From Hymenobacter sp. CRA2 (lineage in GTDB: Bacteria > Bacteroidota > Bacteroidia > Cytophagales > Hymenobacteraceae), in the NCBI RefSeq assembly GCF_002007105.1, contig NZ_MVBC01000014.1, forward strand, positions 1 through 64,000: DNA of 64,000 nucleotides, read 5' to 3'. A program made the translations under genes and the position numbers. The stretch's first letter is position 1; each line of letters begins with the position of its first letter. Positions 42,713 to 52,344 of the stretch are shown piece after piece. The notes beneath the pieces are model-generated. The model was not told where the DNA came from. It saw nothing but the letters and a program-made list of their open reading frames with translations, and did not search any database.

Positions 42713-42719
42713 GCCCGCC

Positions 42720-44192
42720 CTAGCTCATCCAATTCACCCGCGACTCCGGATTCCACTTCGTCGTGGTTTTCTTGAGTTGGGTCCAGAACTCGATGGAGCT
42801 TTTGCCGGTGATGTCGCAGGCGCCAAATTTCGACTCGTTCCAGCCGCCGAAGGAAAACGGCTCGCGCGGGACCGGCACGCCGATGTTGACGCCAATCATG
42901 CCAGCCGAAGCGTGGTCCATCACGTAGCGGGCCATGCTGCCGCTCTGCGTAAACACGGCCGCCGCATTGCCGTAGGGGTTGGCGTTTTCGATAGCCAGGG
43001 CCTCGTCCAGCGTATTGGTGCGCAGGATGGCCAGCACCGGCCCAAACACCTCTTCCTGCGCGATGCGCATGTCGGGCGTCACGTAGTCGACCACGGTGGG
43101 GCCCACGTAGTAGCCGTCTTCCTGGCCGGGCACTACGGCGTTGCGGCCATCGAGCAGCACCCGTGCGCCGGCCTGCTCGGCCTCAGTAATGTAGCCTTCG
43201 ATGCGCTCCTTGGCTTCGCGGCTGATGACCGAGCCCAGGCTCTGGCCGGGCACGATTTTGCGGGCTTCCTCCACCAGCTTCTGCACGATGTGGTCGACCT
43301 GACCGACGCCGACCATGGTGGAGCCGGCCATGCAGCGCTGCCCCGCGCAGCCCGACATACTCGCCGCCACGTTGGAGGCCGTCATGTCGGGGTGAGCGTC
43401 GGGCAGCACCATCAGGTGGTTTTTGGCCCCGCCGAGGGCCACGCAGCGCTTCAGATTCGAAGTAGCGCGGCGGTACACCACCTTGGCAATTCGGGTGGAG
43501 CCCACGAACGACACGGCCTCGATGCCCGGATGGTCGCAGATGGCTTCCACGATTTCCCGGTCGCCGTGCACGATGTTGAGCACGCCGTCGGGCAGGCCGG
43601 CTTCCTTCAGCAGTTCGGCGATGCGGCCGGCGCTGAGCGGCACCACTTCCGAGGGCTTCAGGATCATGCAGTTGCCGAGCACCAGGGCATTCGGAATGGT
43701 CCAGTGCGGTACCATGTTGGGGAAGTTGAAGGGCGCGATGCTGGCCACCACGCCCAGCGGCTTGCGCTCCACGCGGGCTTCCACGCCCTTGCTGACTTCC
43801 AGAAACTCGCCCTGAATAAGCTGGGGCATGGAGCAGGCAAACTCGGTCAGCTCGACGGCCTTTTCGACCTCGGCGCGGGCTTCGTCCAAGGTCTTGCCGT
43901 TCTCCTCGCGCACCAGTTCGGCCAGGGCCTGCATGTCGCGCTCCAGCAGAACTTTGTAACGGTAGAAAATCTGCACCCGCTCCTTGATCGGCGTGGCCGA
44001 CCACGCGGGGAAGGCGGCCTGGGCGGCCTGCACGGCCTGATCCAGCGCGGCGCCCCCCGACAGCGGCACCGTAGAAATCACCGCGCCGGTGAGCGGGCAG
44101 AATACCTCCAGGGTGCGCGCGCCGGCGTCCTCGACAAACTGACCGGCAACGTAGTTGCGCACCGCCGGGTACTTCAAAACTGCGACTTCCAT
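42720..44192 (-). CDS. mmsA: CoA-acylating (methyl)malonate-semialdehyde dehydrogenase
   Basis: Oxidatively decarboxylates malonate semialdehyde or methylmalonate semialdehyde to acetyl-CoA or propionyl-CoA, the final step. The 490-residue aldehyde dehydrogenase has the NAD site 'IAPFNFPNMVPHWTIPNALVLGNC' near 150, 'FVGSTRIAKVVY' near 230, 'LGGAKNHLMVLPDA' near 255 and the catalytic Cys in G-C-A-G-Q-R-C-M near 286. The A-K-N-H motif in place of the usual glutamate site is diagnostic for the MMSDH branch. It is the promoter-proximal gene of the minus-strand pyrimidine cluster and diverges from gltB. Confidence 0.93.
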   Translation of the reverse strand: MEVAVLKYPAVRNYVAGQFVEDAGARTLEVFCPLTGAVISTVPLSGGAALDQAVQAAQAAFPAWSATPIKERVQIFYRYKVLLERDMQALAELVREENGKTLDEARAEVEKAVELTEFACSMPQLIQGEFLEVSKGVEARVERKPLGVVASIAPFNFPNMVPHWTIPNALVLGNCMILKPSEVVPLSAGRIAELLKEAGLPDGVLNIVHGDREIVEAICDHPGIEAVSFVGSTRIAKVVYRRATSNLKRCVALGGAKNHLMVLPDAHPDMTASNVAASMSGCAGQRCMAGSTMVGVGQVDHIVQKLVEEARKIVPGQSLGSVISREAKERIEGYITEAEQAGARVLLDGRNAVVPGQEDGYYVGPTVVDYVTPDMRIAQEEVFGPVLAILRTNTLDEALAIENANPYGNAAAVFTQSGSMARYVMDHASAGMIGVNIGVPVPREPFSFGGWNESKFGACDITGKSSIEFWTQLKKTTTKWNPESRVNWMS

Positions 44193-44478
44193 GTTACCGA
44201 ATTGTTAAGCCCCGGCAAGTAATGAGTTTCAGGCACATGTGCAACTCTCTTGGTTAGGACATTGGGAAAGAATCAGCCCTTACAGGGGTCATTTTATTAA
44301 ATCCTGCACCCTAAAACCCAGCTACCGGCTCCAACTAAGCGGTTTTTGCGCTTGGCGCACTTATATGATTCGATGAATATTTTTTACTAACCATAGGGAG
44401 CAGCATCAACAGGTTTATTCGCTACCTTACTGATTCGCTCCGCCTTTCTGCCCGCATTCCCGCTTACCACAACTTACC
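44193..44478. other. Divergent promoter region of mmsA and gltB
   Basis: This 286-base non-coding gap is relatively AT-rich (for example AATATTTTTTACTAACC near 44373). No exact TAnnTTTG element or repeat was found on either strand, but both genes must start here. TACCTTAC near 44422 is a weak candidate for gltB. Confidence 0.5.
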
Positions 44479-47400
44479 ATGACGCCAACTCCTTCCCAGG
44501 GCCTCTACCGCCCTGAGTTCGAGCACGACGCCTGTGGGACGGGATTTATCGCGTACCTGAACGGGCAGAAGTCGCACCAAATCATCAGCGACGCGCTGAC
44601 CATGTTGGAAAACATGGAGCACCGCGGCGCCTGCGGGTGCGACTCCGATTCCGGCGACGGCGCCGGCTTGCTCCTGCAACTCCCCCACTGGTTTTTCCTT
44701 GAAGAGTGCACCGCGCTCAGCATCCGGCTGCCCGAGCCGGGCGGCTACGGCGTGGGCATGCTGTTTTTGCCCAAGGACGCGGCCCTGAAAGCCGCCTGCC
44801 GCGCCGTTATCGACGCGGCGGGCCAGCGGCTGGGCCTGCCGGTGCTGGGCTACCGCCCGGTGCCCGTGAACCCGGCCGGCATCGGCCCGACGGCGCTGGC
44901 GGCGGAGCCGGATATGGAGCAGGTATTCGTGCTGCGGCCGGCGGGGCTGGCCGCGGCCGAGGACTTCGAGCGGAAGCTGTACGTGTTGCGGCGCTTCATC
45001 ACCCGGGCGGTGGCCGAAACGGTGCCGGGTGCGGGCGCGGATTTTTACTTCGCCTCGCTCTCGTGCAAGACCATCGTGTACAAGGGGCAGCTGACCACCT
45101 ACCAGGTGCGCGGCTACTTCCCCGATTTGTCGGACCGGCGCTTGACCTCGGCGTTCGGCATGGTGCACTCGCGCTTTTCGACGAACACCATGCCCTCTTG
45201 GCGGCTGGCCCAGCCCTTCCGGCTGCTGGCTCACAATGGCGAGATAAACACGCTGCGCGGCAACCTGAACTGGTTTTACGCCGGCGTGCGCAGCTACGTG
45301 TCGCCCTGTTTCACGCCTGAAGAAATGGACATGCTGCTGCCGGTTATCGACAGCCAGCAGTCGGATTCGGCCTGCTTGGATAACATCGTGGAGGTGCTGC
45401 TGCACTCGGGCCGCCCGCTGCCGCACGTGATGATGATGCTGGTGCCCGAGGCCTGGGACGGTAACACGCAGATGGACCCGCTCAAAAAGGCCTTCTACGA
45501 GTTCCACGCCACTTTTATGGCCCCCTGGGACGGTCCGGCCGCGCTGCTTTTCACCGACGGGCAGATGCTCGGCGCCATGCTGGACCGCAACGGCCTGCGC
45601 CCCTTGCGCTACGTGCAGACCAACGACGGGCGCGTGATGGTGGCCTCGGAAGTGGGCGTGCTGGGCATTCCGGAAGATACTGTCATTCGTAAAGGCCGCC
45701 TGCAACCGGGCAAGATGCTGCTCATCGATACCCAGGCGGGCCGCATCATCACCGACGAGGAGCTGAAGGCCCGGGCCGCCGCGCAGCAGCCCTATGGCGA
45801 GTGGCTGGATAAGTACCAGATCCGGCTGGAGGAGCTGCCCGAGCCGCGGCAGGTGTTTTCGGATTTGTCGGCCGAGTCGGTGTTCAAGTACCACCAGGTG
45901 TTTGGCTACACCCGCGAGGATATCGACACCATTATTACGCCGATGGCGCTGGAAGGCAAGGAGCCCATCGGCTCCATGGGCGTGGATGTGCCGCTGGCGG
46001 TGCTGTCGGACCAGCCGCAGCACCTGAGCAGCTACTTCAAGCAGTTCTTCGCGCAGGTCACCAACCCACCCATCGACCCCATCCGGGAGCGGCTGGTGAT
46101 GAGCCTGGCAACCTTTCTGGGCAACAACGGCAACATCCTGGACGAGGACAAGATGCACTGCCATTGCGTGGCGCTGCGCCAGCCCATTCTGACGAACCAC
46201 GAGCTGGAAAAGCTGCGCAGCATCGACACGGGCCTGTTCAACGCCAAGACCTTGCTGTCTTACTTCAAGGCCGACGGCAGGCCCGGCTCCCTGGAAGCGG
46301 GCCTGGCGCGCCTGTGCCGCTACGCCGAAGACGCGGTAAACGACGGCTTCGAAGTGCTGCTGCTCTCCGACCGCGGCCTGGACTCCAAGCACGCCCCTAT
46401 ACCCTCGTTGCTGGCCGTATCGGCGGTGCATCACCACCTGATTCAGAAGGGTTACCGCGGCTCGGTGGGGCTGGTGGTGGAGGCCGGCGACGTGTGGGAA
46501 GTGCACCACTTCGCCTGCCTGCTGGCCTTCGGGGCCACGGCCATCAATCCGTACCTGGCGCTGTCGACGGTGCAGACCATGCACGCGGGCGGGCAGTTCC
46601 GCACTAGCCAGAGCTACGAAGAGCTGCGGCAGAACTATATCAAGGCCGTGTGCGACGGGCTGCTGAAGATCTTCTCGAAGATGGGCATCAGCACCCTGCA
46701 GTCGTACCACGGCGCGCAGGTGTTCGAAATTCTGGGGCTGAACCAGGACGTGGTGGACCGCTACTTCTGCGGCGCCGTCACGCGCATTGGTGGGCTGGGG
46801 CTGGACGATATTGCCCGCGAGACGCTGTACAAGCAGTTTCAGGGCTTCAAAACCTCGTCGGCCGAGGAGCAGACGCTGCTGCCCGAGGGCGGCGTGTACC
46901 AGTGGCGGCGGCGCGGCGAGGCGCACATGTTCAACCCCGAAACGGTGCACCTGCTGCAGCACGCCACGCGCACGAACAGTTACGAGGTGTACCGGCGCTA
47001 CGCCCGGCTGGTGAACGAGCAGCCGGAGCGGCTGTTTACGCTGCGCGGGCTGCTGGATTTTGCCCAGCACCGGCCCGCTATTCCACTGGAGGAAGTGGAG
47101 CCGGCCGAAAGCATCATGCGGCGCTTTGCCACCGGGGCCATGTCGTTCGGCTCCATCTCGCACGAGGCCCACAGCACGCTGGCTATTGCCATGAACCGCA
47201 TCGGCGCCAAGAGCAACACCGGCGAGGGCGGCGAGGACCCGATGCGCTACGAAGTGCTGCCCAACGGCGACTCCATGCGCTCGGCCATCAAGCAGGTGGC
47301 CTCGGCCCGCTTCGGCGTGACGGCCCAGTACCTCACCAACGCCGACGAGCTGCAGATCAAGATGGCCCAGGGCGCCAAGCCCGGGGAAGGCGGGCAGCTG

Positions 47401-49002
47401 CCCGGCCACAAGGTGGACGAGTGGATTGCGCGGGTGCGCCACGCCACGCCCGGTGTGGGGCTCATCTCGCCCCCGCCCCACCACGACATCTACTCCATCG
47501 AGGACCTGGCCCAGCTCATCTTCGACCTGAAAAACGCCAACCGCGCCGCCCGCATCAGTGTCAAGCTGGTGTCGAAGGCTGGCGTCGGGACCATTGCAGC
47601 GGGCGTGGCCAAGGCCCACGCCGACGTCATCCTGATTGCCGGCTACGACGGCGGCACCGGCGCCTCGCCTATCAGCTCTATCAAGCACGCCGGGCTGCCC
47701 TGGGAGCTGGGCCTGGCCGAGGCGCACCAGACGCTGGTGCGCAACCAGCTGCGTAGCCGCGTGGTGCTACAGGCCGATGGACAAATCAAAACCGGCCGCG
47801 ACCTGGCCGTAGCCGCCCTGCTCGGGGCCGAGGAATGGGGCGTGGCCACGGCGGCGCTGATTGCCGGCGGCTGCATCCTGATGCGCAAGTGTCACCTGAA
47901 CACCTGCCCGGTGGGCGTGGCCACCCAGGACCCGGAGCTGCGCAAGCTCTTCACCGGTCAGCCCGAGCACATCGTGAACCTATTCCGCTTCCTGGCCGAG
48001 GAGCTGCGCGAAATCATGGCCGAGCTGGGTTTCCGCACGGTGAACGAAATGGTGGGCCGGCCGCAGTTTCTGAAGCTGCGCGAAGGCCTCGACCACTGGA
48101 AAGCCCGCACCCTGGACCTGACGGATCTGCTGCAACCCGTGCCCAATCCTTCGGGCGGCACCCTGTACCACAGCGAGGATCAGGACCACGGCCTGCGCAA
48201 AATCCTGGACTGGCAGCTGCTCAAGCACGCCCGCCCGGCCCTGCAGGAACGCACGCCGGTGTCGGCCACTTTTGAGGTGCACAACACCGACCGCACCATC
48301 GGCACCCTGCTCTCGAACGAGGTAACCAAGCGCTACCAGGGCGCCGGGCTGCCCCCTGCCACCATCAATTACCGCTTCCGCGGCTCGGCGGGGCAAAGCT
48401 TCGGGGCGTTCTGCGCGCCGGGCCTCGCCTTCGCATTGGAAGGCGAAGCCAACGACTACGTGGGCAAGGGCCTGAGCGGGGCGCAGCTGGCCATTTACCC
48501 GGCACCGGACGCGCGCTTCGCGGCTGAGCAGAACATCATCATCGGTAACGTGGCGCTGTACGGGGCCACCAGCGGGGAGCTGTTTGTGCGCGGGCAGGCC
48601 GGGGAGCGGTTTGCGGTGCGCAACTCGGGCGCCACGGCGGTAGTCGAAGGTGTGGGGGACCACGGCTGCGAGTACATGACGGGCGGCCGCGCCCTCATCC
48701 TGGGCCGCACCGGGCGCAACTTCGCCGCCGGCATGAGCGGGGGCGTTGCCTGGGTGTACGACCCGGACGGCTCGTTCCCGCCGAACTGCAACCTGGAAAT
48801 GGTGGAGCTGGACCCGCTCGACGCCGACGACGAAGACCAGATTCGGGCCTTGCTGCACCAGCACCAGCAGCTTACCGGCTCGCAGCTGGCCGCCTTCCTG
48901 CTCGATAACTGGCAGGAAGAAGCCGGGCGTTTCGTGAAGGTGTTTCCCTCCGAGTACAAGAAGGTGGTGCAGGCCGCGCGCTTCGAGCCAGCCGAGCGGT
49001 AA
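44479..49002 (+). CDS. gltB: Glutamate synthase large subunit
   Basis: Makes two glutamates from 2-oxoglutarate and glutamine with GltD. The 1507-residue protein begins with an 18-residue propeptide before the N-terminal catalytic Cys19 (H-D-A-C-G-T-G-F) of the class II glutaminase domain. The central domain and FMN-binding synthase domain follow ('RFATGAMSFGSISHEAHSTLAIAMNRIG' near 880, 'ISVKLVSKAGVGTIAAGVAKAHADVILIAGYDGGTGASP' near 1030). The 3Fe-4S cysteines are in 'CILMRKCHLNTCPVGVATQDP' near 1132, and the C-terminal beta-helix domain has the repeat G-x-x-x-G segments. Length is standard. Confidence 0.96.
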   Translation: MTPTPSQGLYRPEFEHDACGTGFIAYLNGQKSHQIISDALTMLENMEHRGACGCDSDSGDGAGLLLQLPHWFFLEECTALSIRLPEPGGYGVGMLFLPKDAALKAACRAVIDAAGQRLGLPVLGYRPVPVNPAGIGPTALAAEPDMEQVFVLRPAGLAAAEDFERKLYVLRRFITRAVAETVPGAGADFYFASLSCKTIVYKGQLTTYQVRGYFPDLSDRRLTSAFGMVHSRFSTNTMPSWRLAQPFRLLAHNGEINTLRGNLNWFYAGVRSYVSPCFTPEEMDMLLPVIDSQQSDSACLDNIVEVLLHSGRPLPHVMMMLVPEAWDGNTQMDPLKKAFYEFHATFMAPWDGPAALLFTDGQMLGAMLDRNGLRPLRYVQTNDGRVMVASEVGVLGIPEDTVIRKGRLQPGKMLLIDTQAGRIITDEELKARAAAQQPYGEWLDKYQIRLEELPEPRQVFSDLSAESVFKYHQVFGYTREDIDTIITPMALEGKEPIGSMGVDVPLAVLSDQPQHLSSYFKQFFAQVTNPPIDPIRERLVMSLATFLGNNGNILDEDKMHCHCVALRQPILTNHELEKLRSIDTGLFNAKTLLSYFKADGRPGSLEAGLARLCRYAEDAVNDGFEVLLLSDRGLDSKHAPIPSLLAVSAVHHHLIQKGYRGSVGLVVEAGDVWEVHHFACLLAFGATAINPYLALSTVQTMHAGGQFRTSQSYEELRQNYIKAVCDGLLKIFSKMGISTLQSYHGAQVFEILGLNQDVVDRYFCGAVTRIGGLGLDDIARETLYKQFQGFKTSSAEEQTLLPEGGVYQWRRRGEAHMFNPETVHLLQHATRTNSYEVYRRYARLVNEQPERLFTLRGLLDFAQHRPAIPLEEVEPAESIMRRFATGAMSFGSISHEAHSTLAIAMNRIGAKSNTGEGGEDPMRYEVLPNGDSMRSAIKQVASARFGVTAQYLTNADELQIKMAQGAKPGEGGQLPGHKVDEWIARVRHATPGVGLISPPPHHDIYSIEDLAQLIFDLKNANRAARISVKLVSKAGVGTIAAGVAKAHADVILIAGYDGGTGASPISSIKHAGLPWELGLAEAHQTLVRNQLRSRVVLQADGQIKTGRDLAVAALLGAEEWGVATAALIAGGCILMRKCHLNTCPVGVATQDPELRKLFTGQPEHIVNLFRFLAEELREIMAELGFRTVNEMVGRPQFLKLREGLDHWKARTLDLTDLLQPVPNPSGGTLYHSEDQDHGLRKILDWQLLKHARPALQERTPVSATFEVHNTDRTIGTLLSNEVTKRYQGAGLPPATINYRFRGSAGQSFGAFCAPGLAFALEGEANDYVGKGLSGAQLAIYPAPDARFAAEQNIIIGNVALYGATSGELFVRGQAGERFAVRNSGATAVVEGVGDHGCEYMTGGRALILGRTGRNFAAGMSGGVAWVYDPDGSFPPNCNLEMVELDPLDADDEDQIRALLHQHQQLTGSQLAAFLLDNWQEEAGRFVKVFPSEYKKVVQAARFEPAER

Positions 49003-49014
49003 GGCCCTTACGCT

Positions 49015-49216
49015 CGCCTCACCCCGGCCCCCTCTCCAAAAAGAGCAGGGGAGCCAGCCCTCAGCAAAGTCGGGCCGGGCGGAGAGTAGCCAACTATGGC
49101 TGGGGTTACGAGCGGATCAGGACCTCATAAAATCAAACATCAACGACAACAATCAGCCTCCCAAAGTCGTCAGGCTCCCCCTCTCCTAAAGGGAGAGGGG
49201 GCCGGGGGGTGAGGCG
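49015..49216. repeat. Inverted repeat in the gltB-gltD gap (CTCACCCCGGCCCCCTCTCC family)
   Basis: Left arm from 49015 (CGCCTCACCCCGGCCCCCTC) and right arm to 49216 (GGGGGCCGGGGGGTGAGGCG) are near-perfect inverses about 150 bases apart. Internal CCCCTCTCCTAAAGGGAGAG is itself a palindrome. The right arm supplies GGGTGAGG about nine bases before the gltD ATG and so probably contains the gltD ribosome-binding site. Confidence 0.8.
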
Positions 49217-49219
49217 CAC

Positions 49220-50692
49220 ATGGGACACATCACCGGTTTCAAGGAATTTGAGCGGGAACTGCCGGCCAAGGCGGCCCCGCAGGAGCGCGTGCAGCACAAC
49301 CAGGAGTTCGTGGGGCAGTACGCCGAAAATCAGCTCACCCAGCAGGCGGCGCGCTGCATGAACTGCGGCATTCCGTTTTGCCACTCGGGCTGCCCGCTGG
49401 GCAACATCATTCCGGAGTTCAACGAGGCCGTGCACCGGCAGGACTGGGAGCAGGCTTACCAGATTCTGAGTTCTACGAATAACTTCCCCGAATTCACCGG
49501 CCGCATCTGCCCCGCGCCCTGCGAGGCGGCCTGCGTGCTGAGCATCAACCGCGCGCCGGTGGCCATCGAGGAAATCGAGAAACACATCATCGAAATAGCC
49601 TTCGCGAAGGGCTACGTGCGGCCCACGGCGCCGGTGCTCCGGTCGGGCAAGATGGTAGCGGTGGTGGGCTCGGGGCCGGCCGGGCTGGCCGCGGCGGCGC
49701 AGCTCAGGAAGGCGGGCCACTCGGTCACGGTATTCGAGCGCGACGACCGGCCCGGTGGCCTGTTGCGCTACGGCGTGCCCGATTTCAAGCTCGAAAAGTG
49801 GGTTATCGACCGCCGCATCGAGCTGCTGGAAGCCGACGGCGTGCAGTTTCGCTGCGGCGTGGAAATCGGCCGTGACTTGCCTGCCGATGCGCTGCTGCAG
49901 GGCTTCGACGCGGTGGTGCTGGCCGGCGGCGCTTTGCAGCCGCGGGATTTGCCTATCCCCGGCCGTGAGCTGCGCGGCATTCATTTCGCCATGCCCTACC
50001 TCATCCAGCACAACCGCCGCGTGGCCGGGCTGCCCATCGAGGACGAGGCGCTGTGGGCAGAAGGCGAAGACGTGGTCGTCGTCGGCAGCGGCGACACGGG
50101 CTCCGACTGCGTGGGCACGGCCAACCGGCAAGGGGCACGTTGCGTCACGCAGTTTGCCCAGATGAATGAGCCCGGCCACGAGCGGCCTGCGCACACGCCC
50201 TGGCCCTTGGAGCCGGCCATCTTCCGCAGCTCCTCTTCGCACGAGGAGGGCTGCCAGCGTTACTGGGGCATCAAAACCCGGGCCTTCCTCGGCGACGAGC
50301 ACGGCCAGGTGCGCGCCCTGCTCGTGTCCGACATCACCTGGGAAACCGACGTGCTGGGCCGCCGCCTGGGCTACACGGAAATCGAGGGCTCGGAGCGCGA
50401 AATCCCGGCGCGGCGGGTGCTGCTGGCCCTGGGCTTTACGGGCCCGGAGCCGGGCGGCCTGCTGGCGCAGCTCGGCGTGCGGCTGGACGAGCGCGGCAAC
50501 GTGCTGGCCTCGGAGCGCGACTACCGCACCAGTCTCGACAAGGTATTCGTGGCCGGCGACATGCGCCGGGGACAGTCGTTGGTGGTGTGGGCCATATCGG
50601 AAGGGCGCGAAGCGGCCCGGCAGGTCGACCAGTTTCTGATGGGCAAAACGACGCTGCCGAGCAGGAACGCGGTGGGCATGTTTGCGGGCTAA
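49220..50692 (+). CDS. gltD: Glutamate synthase small subunit
   Basis: A 490-residue flavoprotein that feeds electrons from NAD(P)H to GltB. It has N-terminal cluster Cys motifs (C-M-N-C-G-I-P-F-C...C-P and C-P-A-P-C-E-A-A-C), the FAD loop [10 protein letters not shown] near 153, the NAD(P) loop [10 protein letters not shown] near 290, and the closing '[26 protein letters not shown]'. Related to PreT in this window but in the gltBD context. The start at 49220 lies immediately after the repeat element. Confidence 0.95.
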   Translation: MGHITGFKEFERELPAKAAPQERVQHNQEFVGQYAENQLTQQAARCMNCGIPFCHSGCPLGNIIPEFNEAVHRQDWEQAYQILSSTNNFPEFTGRICPAPCEAACVLSINRAPVAIEEIEKHIIEIAFAKGYVRPTAPVLRSGKMVAVVGSGPAGLAAAAQLRKAGHSVTVFERDDRPGGLLRYGVPDFKLEKWVIDRRIELLEADGVQFRCGVEIGRDLPADALLQGFDAVVLAGGALQPRDLPIPGRELRGIHFAMPYLIQHNRRVAGLPIEDEALWAEGEDVVVVGSGDTGSDCVGTANRQGARCVTQFAQMNEPGHERPAHTPWPLEPAIFRSSSSHEEGCQRYWGIKTRAFLGDEHGQVRALLVSDITWETDVLGRRLGYTEIEGSEREIPARRVLLALGFTGPEPGGLLAQLGVRLDERGNVLASERDYRTSLDKVFVAGDMRRGQSLVVWAISEGREAARQVDQFLMGKTTLPSRNAVGMFAG

Positions 50693-50718
50693 AGCACGTC
50701 GGCTGCGGGCTGCCGGGC

Positions 50719-51873
50719 TTACACCTGCGTCAGCACGCCCCCGCCGCCCAACTGGTAGGTGGCCAGGGCACCGGCGCGGCGGCGGGCGTAGGCGGTCTGT
50801 ACGTGCTGCACAAAGGCATCGGCTTCGGCGGCGGGCACCAGGTTGAGGGTGCAGCTGCCCAGGCCGCCGAGCATACGGGCTCCCAGCGCCGCCGGAAACT
50901 CCTGCGCGATGTACACCAGCTCGTCCAGCTCAGGGCAGCTGACGGCGTAATCGTTGCGCAGGCCAGCGTGCGAGGCGTACATCTGCTGCCCCACGGCGCG
51001 CACGTTGCCGGCGGCTAAGTGGTAGGCAGCCAGTTCTACGCGCTGGTTTTCGGCCAGCACGAAGGCGCAGCGGCGGTAGACGCCCTCCCCCATTTCGCCG
51101 CGGTAGCGGTGCAGCTGCATGGGCGTGGCATCGCGCAGACTGCGCAGTTCGGGGAAATGGCGGCGCAGCACGGCCAGGCCCCGCGCGCACTCCTCCTGCC
51201 GCGCCGCGTAGCCCGCATCGGCGCGGCTGCGGCTCACGCCCGCGTCGCAAAGCACCCAGCGGTAGGTACTGGCGTCGAAGGGCAGGTACTCGAAGTGCAG
51301 GGAGCGGCAATCCAGCCGGGCCAGGTGCGCGGGGCGGCTGCAAAGGCTGGTGAAGTAGTCGGTGAGGCCGGCGGCACCCTCGGCATCGGCTTCGGCGCGC
51401 AGGGCCAGCCGGGCCAGCTCCATCGGGCCGAGGCCGGCGCCGAGCAGCTCGTTCAGGGCGTAGGCCAGGCCGCTGGCCACGGCGGCCGCCGCCGAAAGCC
51501 CTGCACCCACGGGCAGGTTGGCGCCGAACATGCAGTCGAAGCCGGGCACCTCGATGCCCAGCCGCTGAAAGCCCGCGGCCACGCCCAGCAGCCGCTGCAT
51601 CCAGGACTTGCCGGCGGGTGGTGCGGCCGCCAGCGAGGCGTCCACCACGACGTCGGAGTCGTAAGAATACAGGCGCGCCCGGCCGTTCCGCTGCAGCGCC
51701 ACGGCCACCACGGCGCCGCGGTCGATGCTGACGGGCAGCACCAGACCGCCAAAATGCCCGGCGTGCTTGCCTAGCAGCGTAACCCGCCCGGGCGAAAAAA
51801 CAGCTAGCGGCCGGATCTGGAAATGCTGTTCAAAATCGGCTACCAGGGCAGCAGCCAACGACGTCGCAGCCAT
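50719..51873 (-). CDS. Galactokinase-family GHMP kinase with altered sugar site
   Basis: A 384-residue kinase. The GHMP phosphate-binding loop L-P-V-G-A-G-L-S-A-A-A-A-V near 130, the core 'GLTDYFTSL' with its catalytic-base Asp, and the C-terminal 'LRNDYAVSCPELDELV' and 'GARMLGGLGSCTLNLV' are those of galactokinases. The galactokinase signature is changed: G-R-V-T-L-L-G-K-H-A-G-H-F-G-G replaces G-R-V-N-L-I-G-E-H-T-D-Y. The Glu and Asp that contact galactose are therefore Lys and Gly, making galactose an unlikely substrate. Known relatives with a G-K-H motif exist. No other sugar gene is near. ATG 51873 is used; convergent with gltD. Confidence 0.78.
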   Translation of the reverse strand: MAATSLAAALVADFEQHFQIRPLAVFSPGRVTLLGKHAGHFGGLVLPVSIDRGAVVAVALQRNGRARLYSYDSDVVVDASLAAAPPAGKSWMQRLLGVAAGFQRLGIEVPGFDCMFGANLPVGAGLSAAAAVASGLAYALNELLGAGLGPMELARLALRAEADAEGAAGLTDYFTSLCSRPAHLARLDCRSLHFEYLPFDASTYRWVLCDAGVSRSRADAGYAARQEECARGLAVLRRHFPELRSLRDATPMQLHRYRGEMGEGVYRRCAFVLAENQRVELAAYHLAAGNVRAVGQQMYASHAGLRNDYAVSCPELDELVYIAQEFPAALGARMLGGLGSCTLNLVPAAEADAFVQHVQTAYARRRAGALATYQLGGGGVLTQV

Positions 51874-52303
51874 GGGAAGGAGCAAGAAAAACCGGTGGAG
51901 CACTGCCCGGTCGACCAACCAGCGGTAAAACCGCCGAAAACAAGACCAGTAGGCGTCAAATTACTGCTCTAAAAATAACAGGGCATTTCATCAAATCACA
52001 CCCTTATCTACGCAACACCCCCTTTTTTAACAGGCATTACAGCACCATAAGTACCAAATATTGCCGCTACCCCTATATTTTTCAAGGCCATACCCATCCA
52101 CATTTCCTTCATCTAGTCAATTTCCATTTGCCACCAGCACGCGACGTGCTTGGTCACATCACCAGCGGGCCGTTGCGCTTCGCTTGGCTTTTTATGCTAC
52201 CGGCTAACGACGCGAATGAGCTATCAGAATCGGCTGGCCGGGCCAGAGCCGCGTGCTGGCGCTGCAAGTGGTTGCGGTGCATAAGCGCGTAGCAAAAGGC
52301 CGA
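51874..52303. other. Gene-free, partly AT-rich region
   Basis: No protein or RNA gene could be supported here. Minus-strand CAGTAATTTGACG near 51956 is a loose match to the promoter element and could serve the galactokinase-like gene. CAGCACGCGACGTGCT near 52136 is a short imperfect relative of the family A core. A -7 element for the next gene ends the region. Confidence 0.45.
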
Positions 52304-52311
52304 TATATTTG
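52304..52311 (+). promoter_or_regulatory. Bacteroidetes -7 element for the S74 protein gene
   Basis: TATATTTG matches TAnnTTTG exactly, 33 bases before the ATG at 52345. The overlapping TTG at 52309 is thus promoter sequence and not the start codon. Confidence 0.65.
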
Positions 52312-52344
52312 CCAGCCGCTCCTCACCACCACTCTAGCGTGCTC

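Noticed and set aside
44464-47727. A 1087-codon open frame on the minus strand
   Set aside because: Antisense shadow of gltB; rich in His, Arg and Gln and without domain features.
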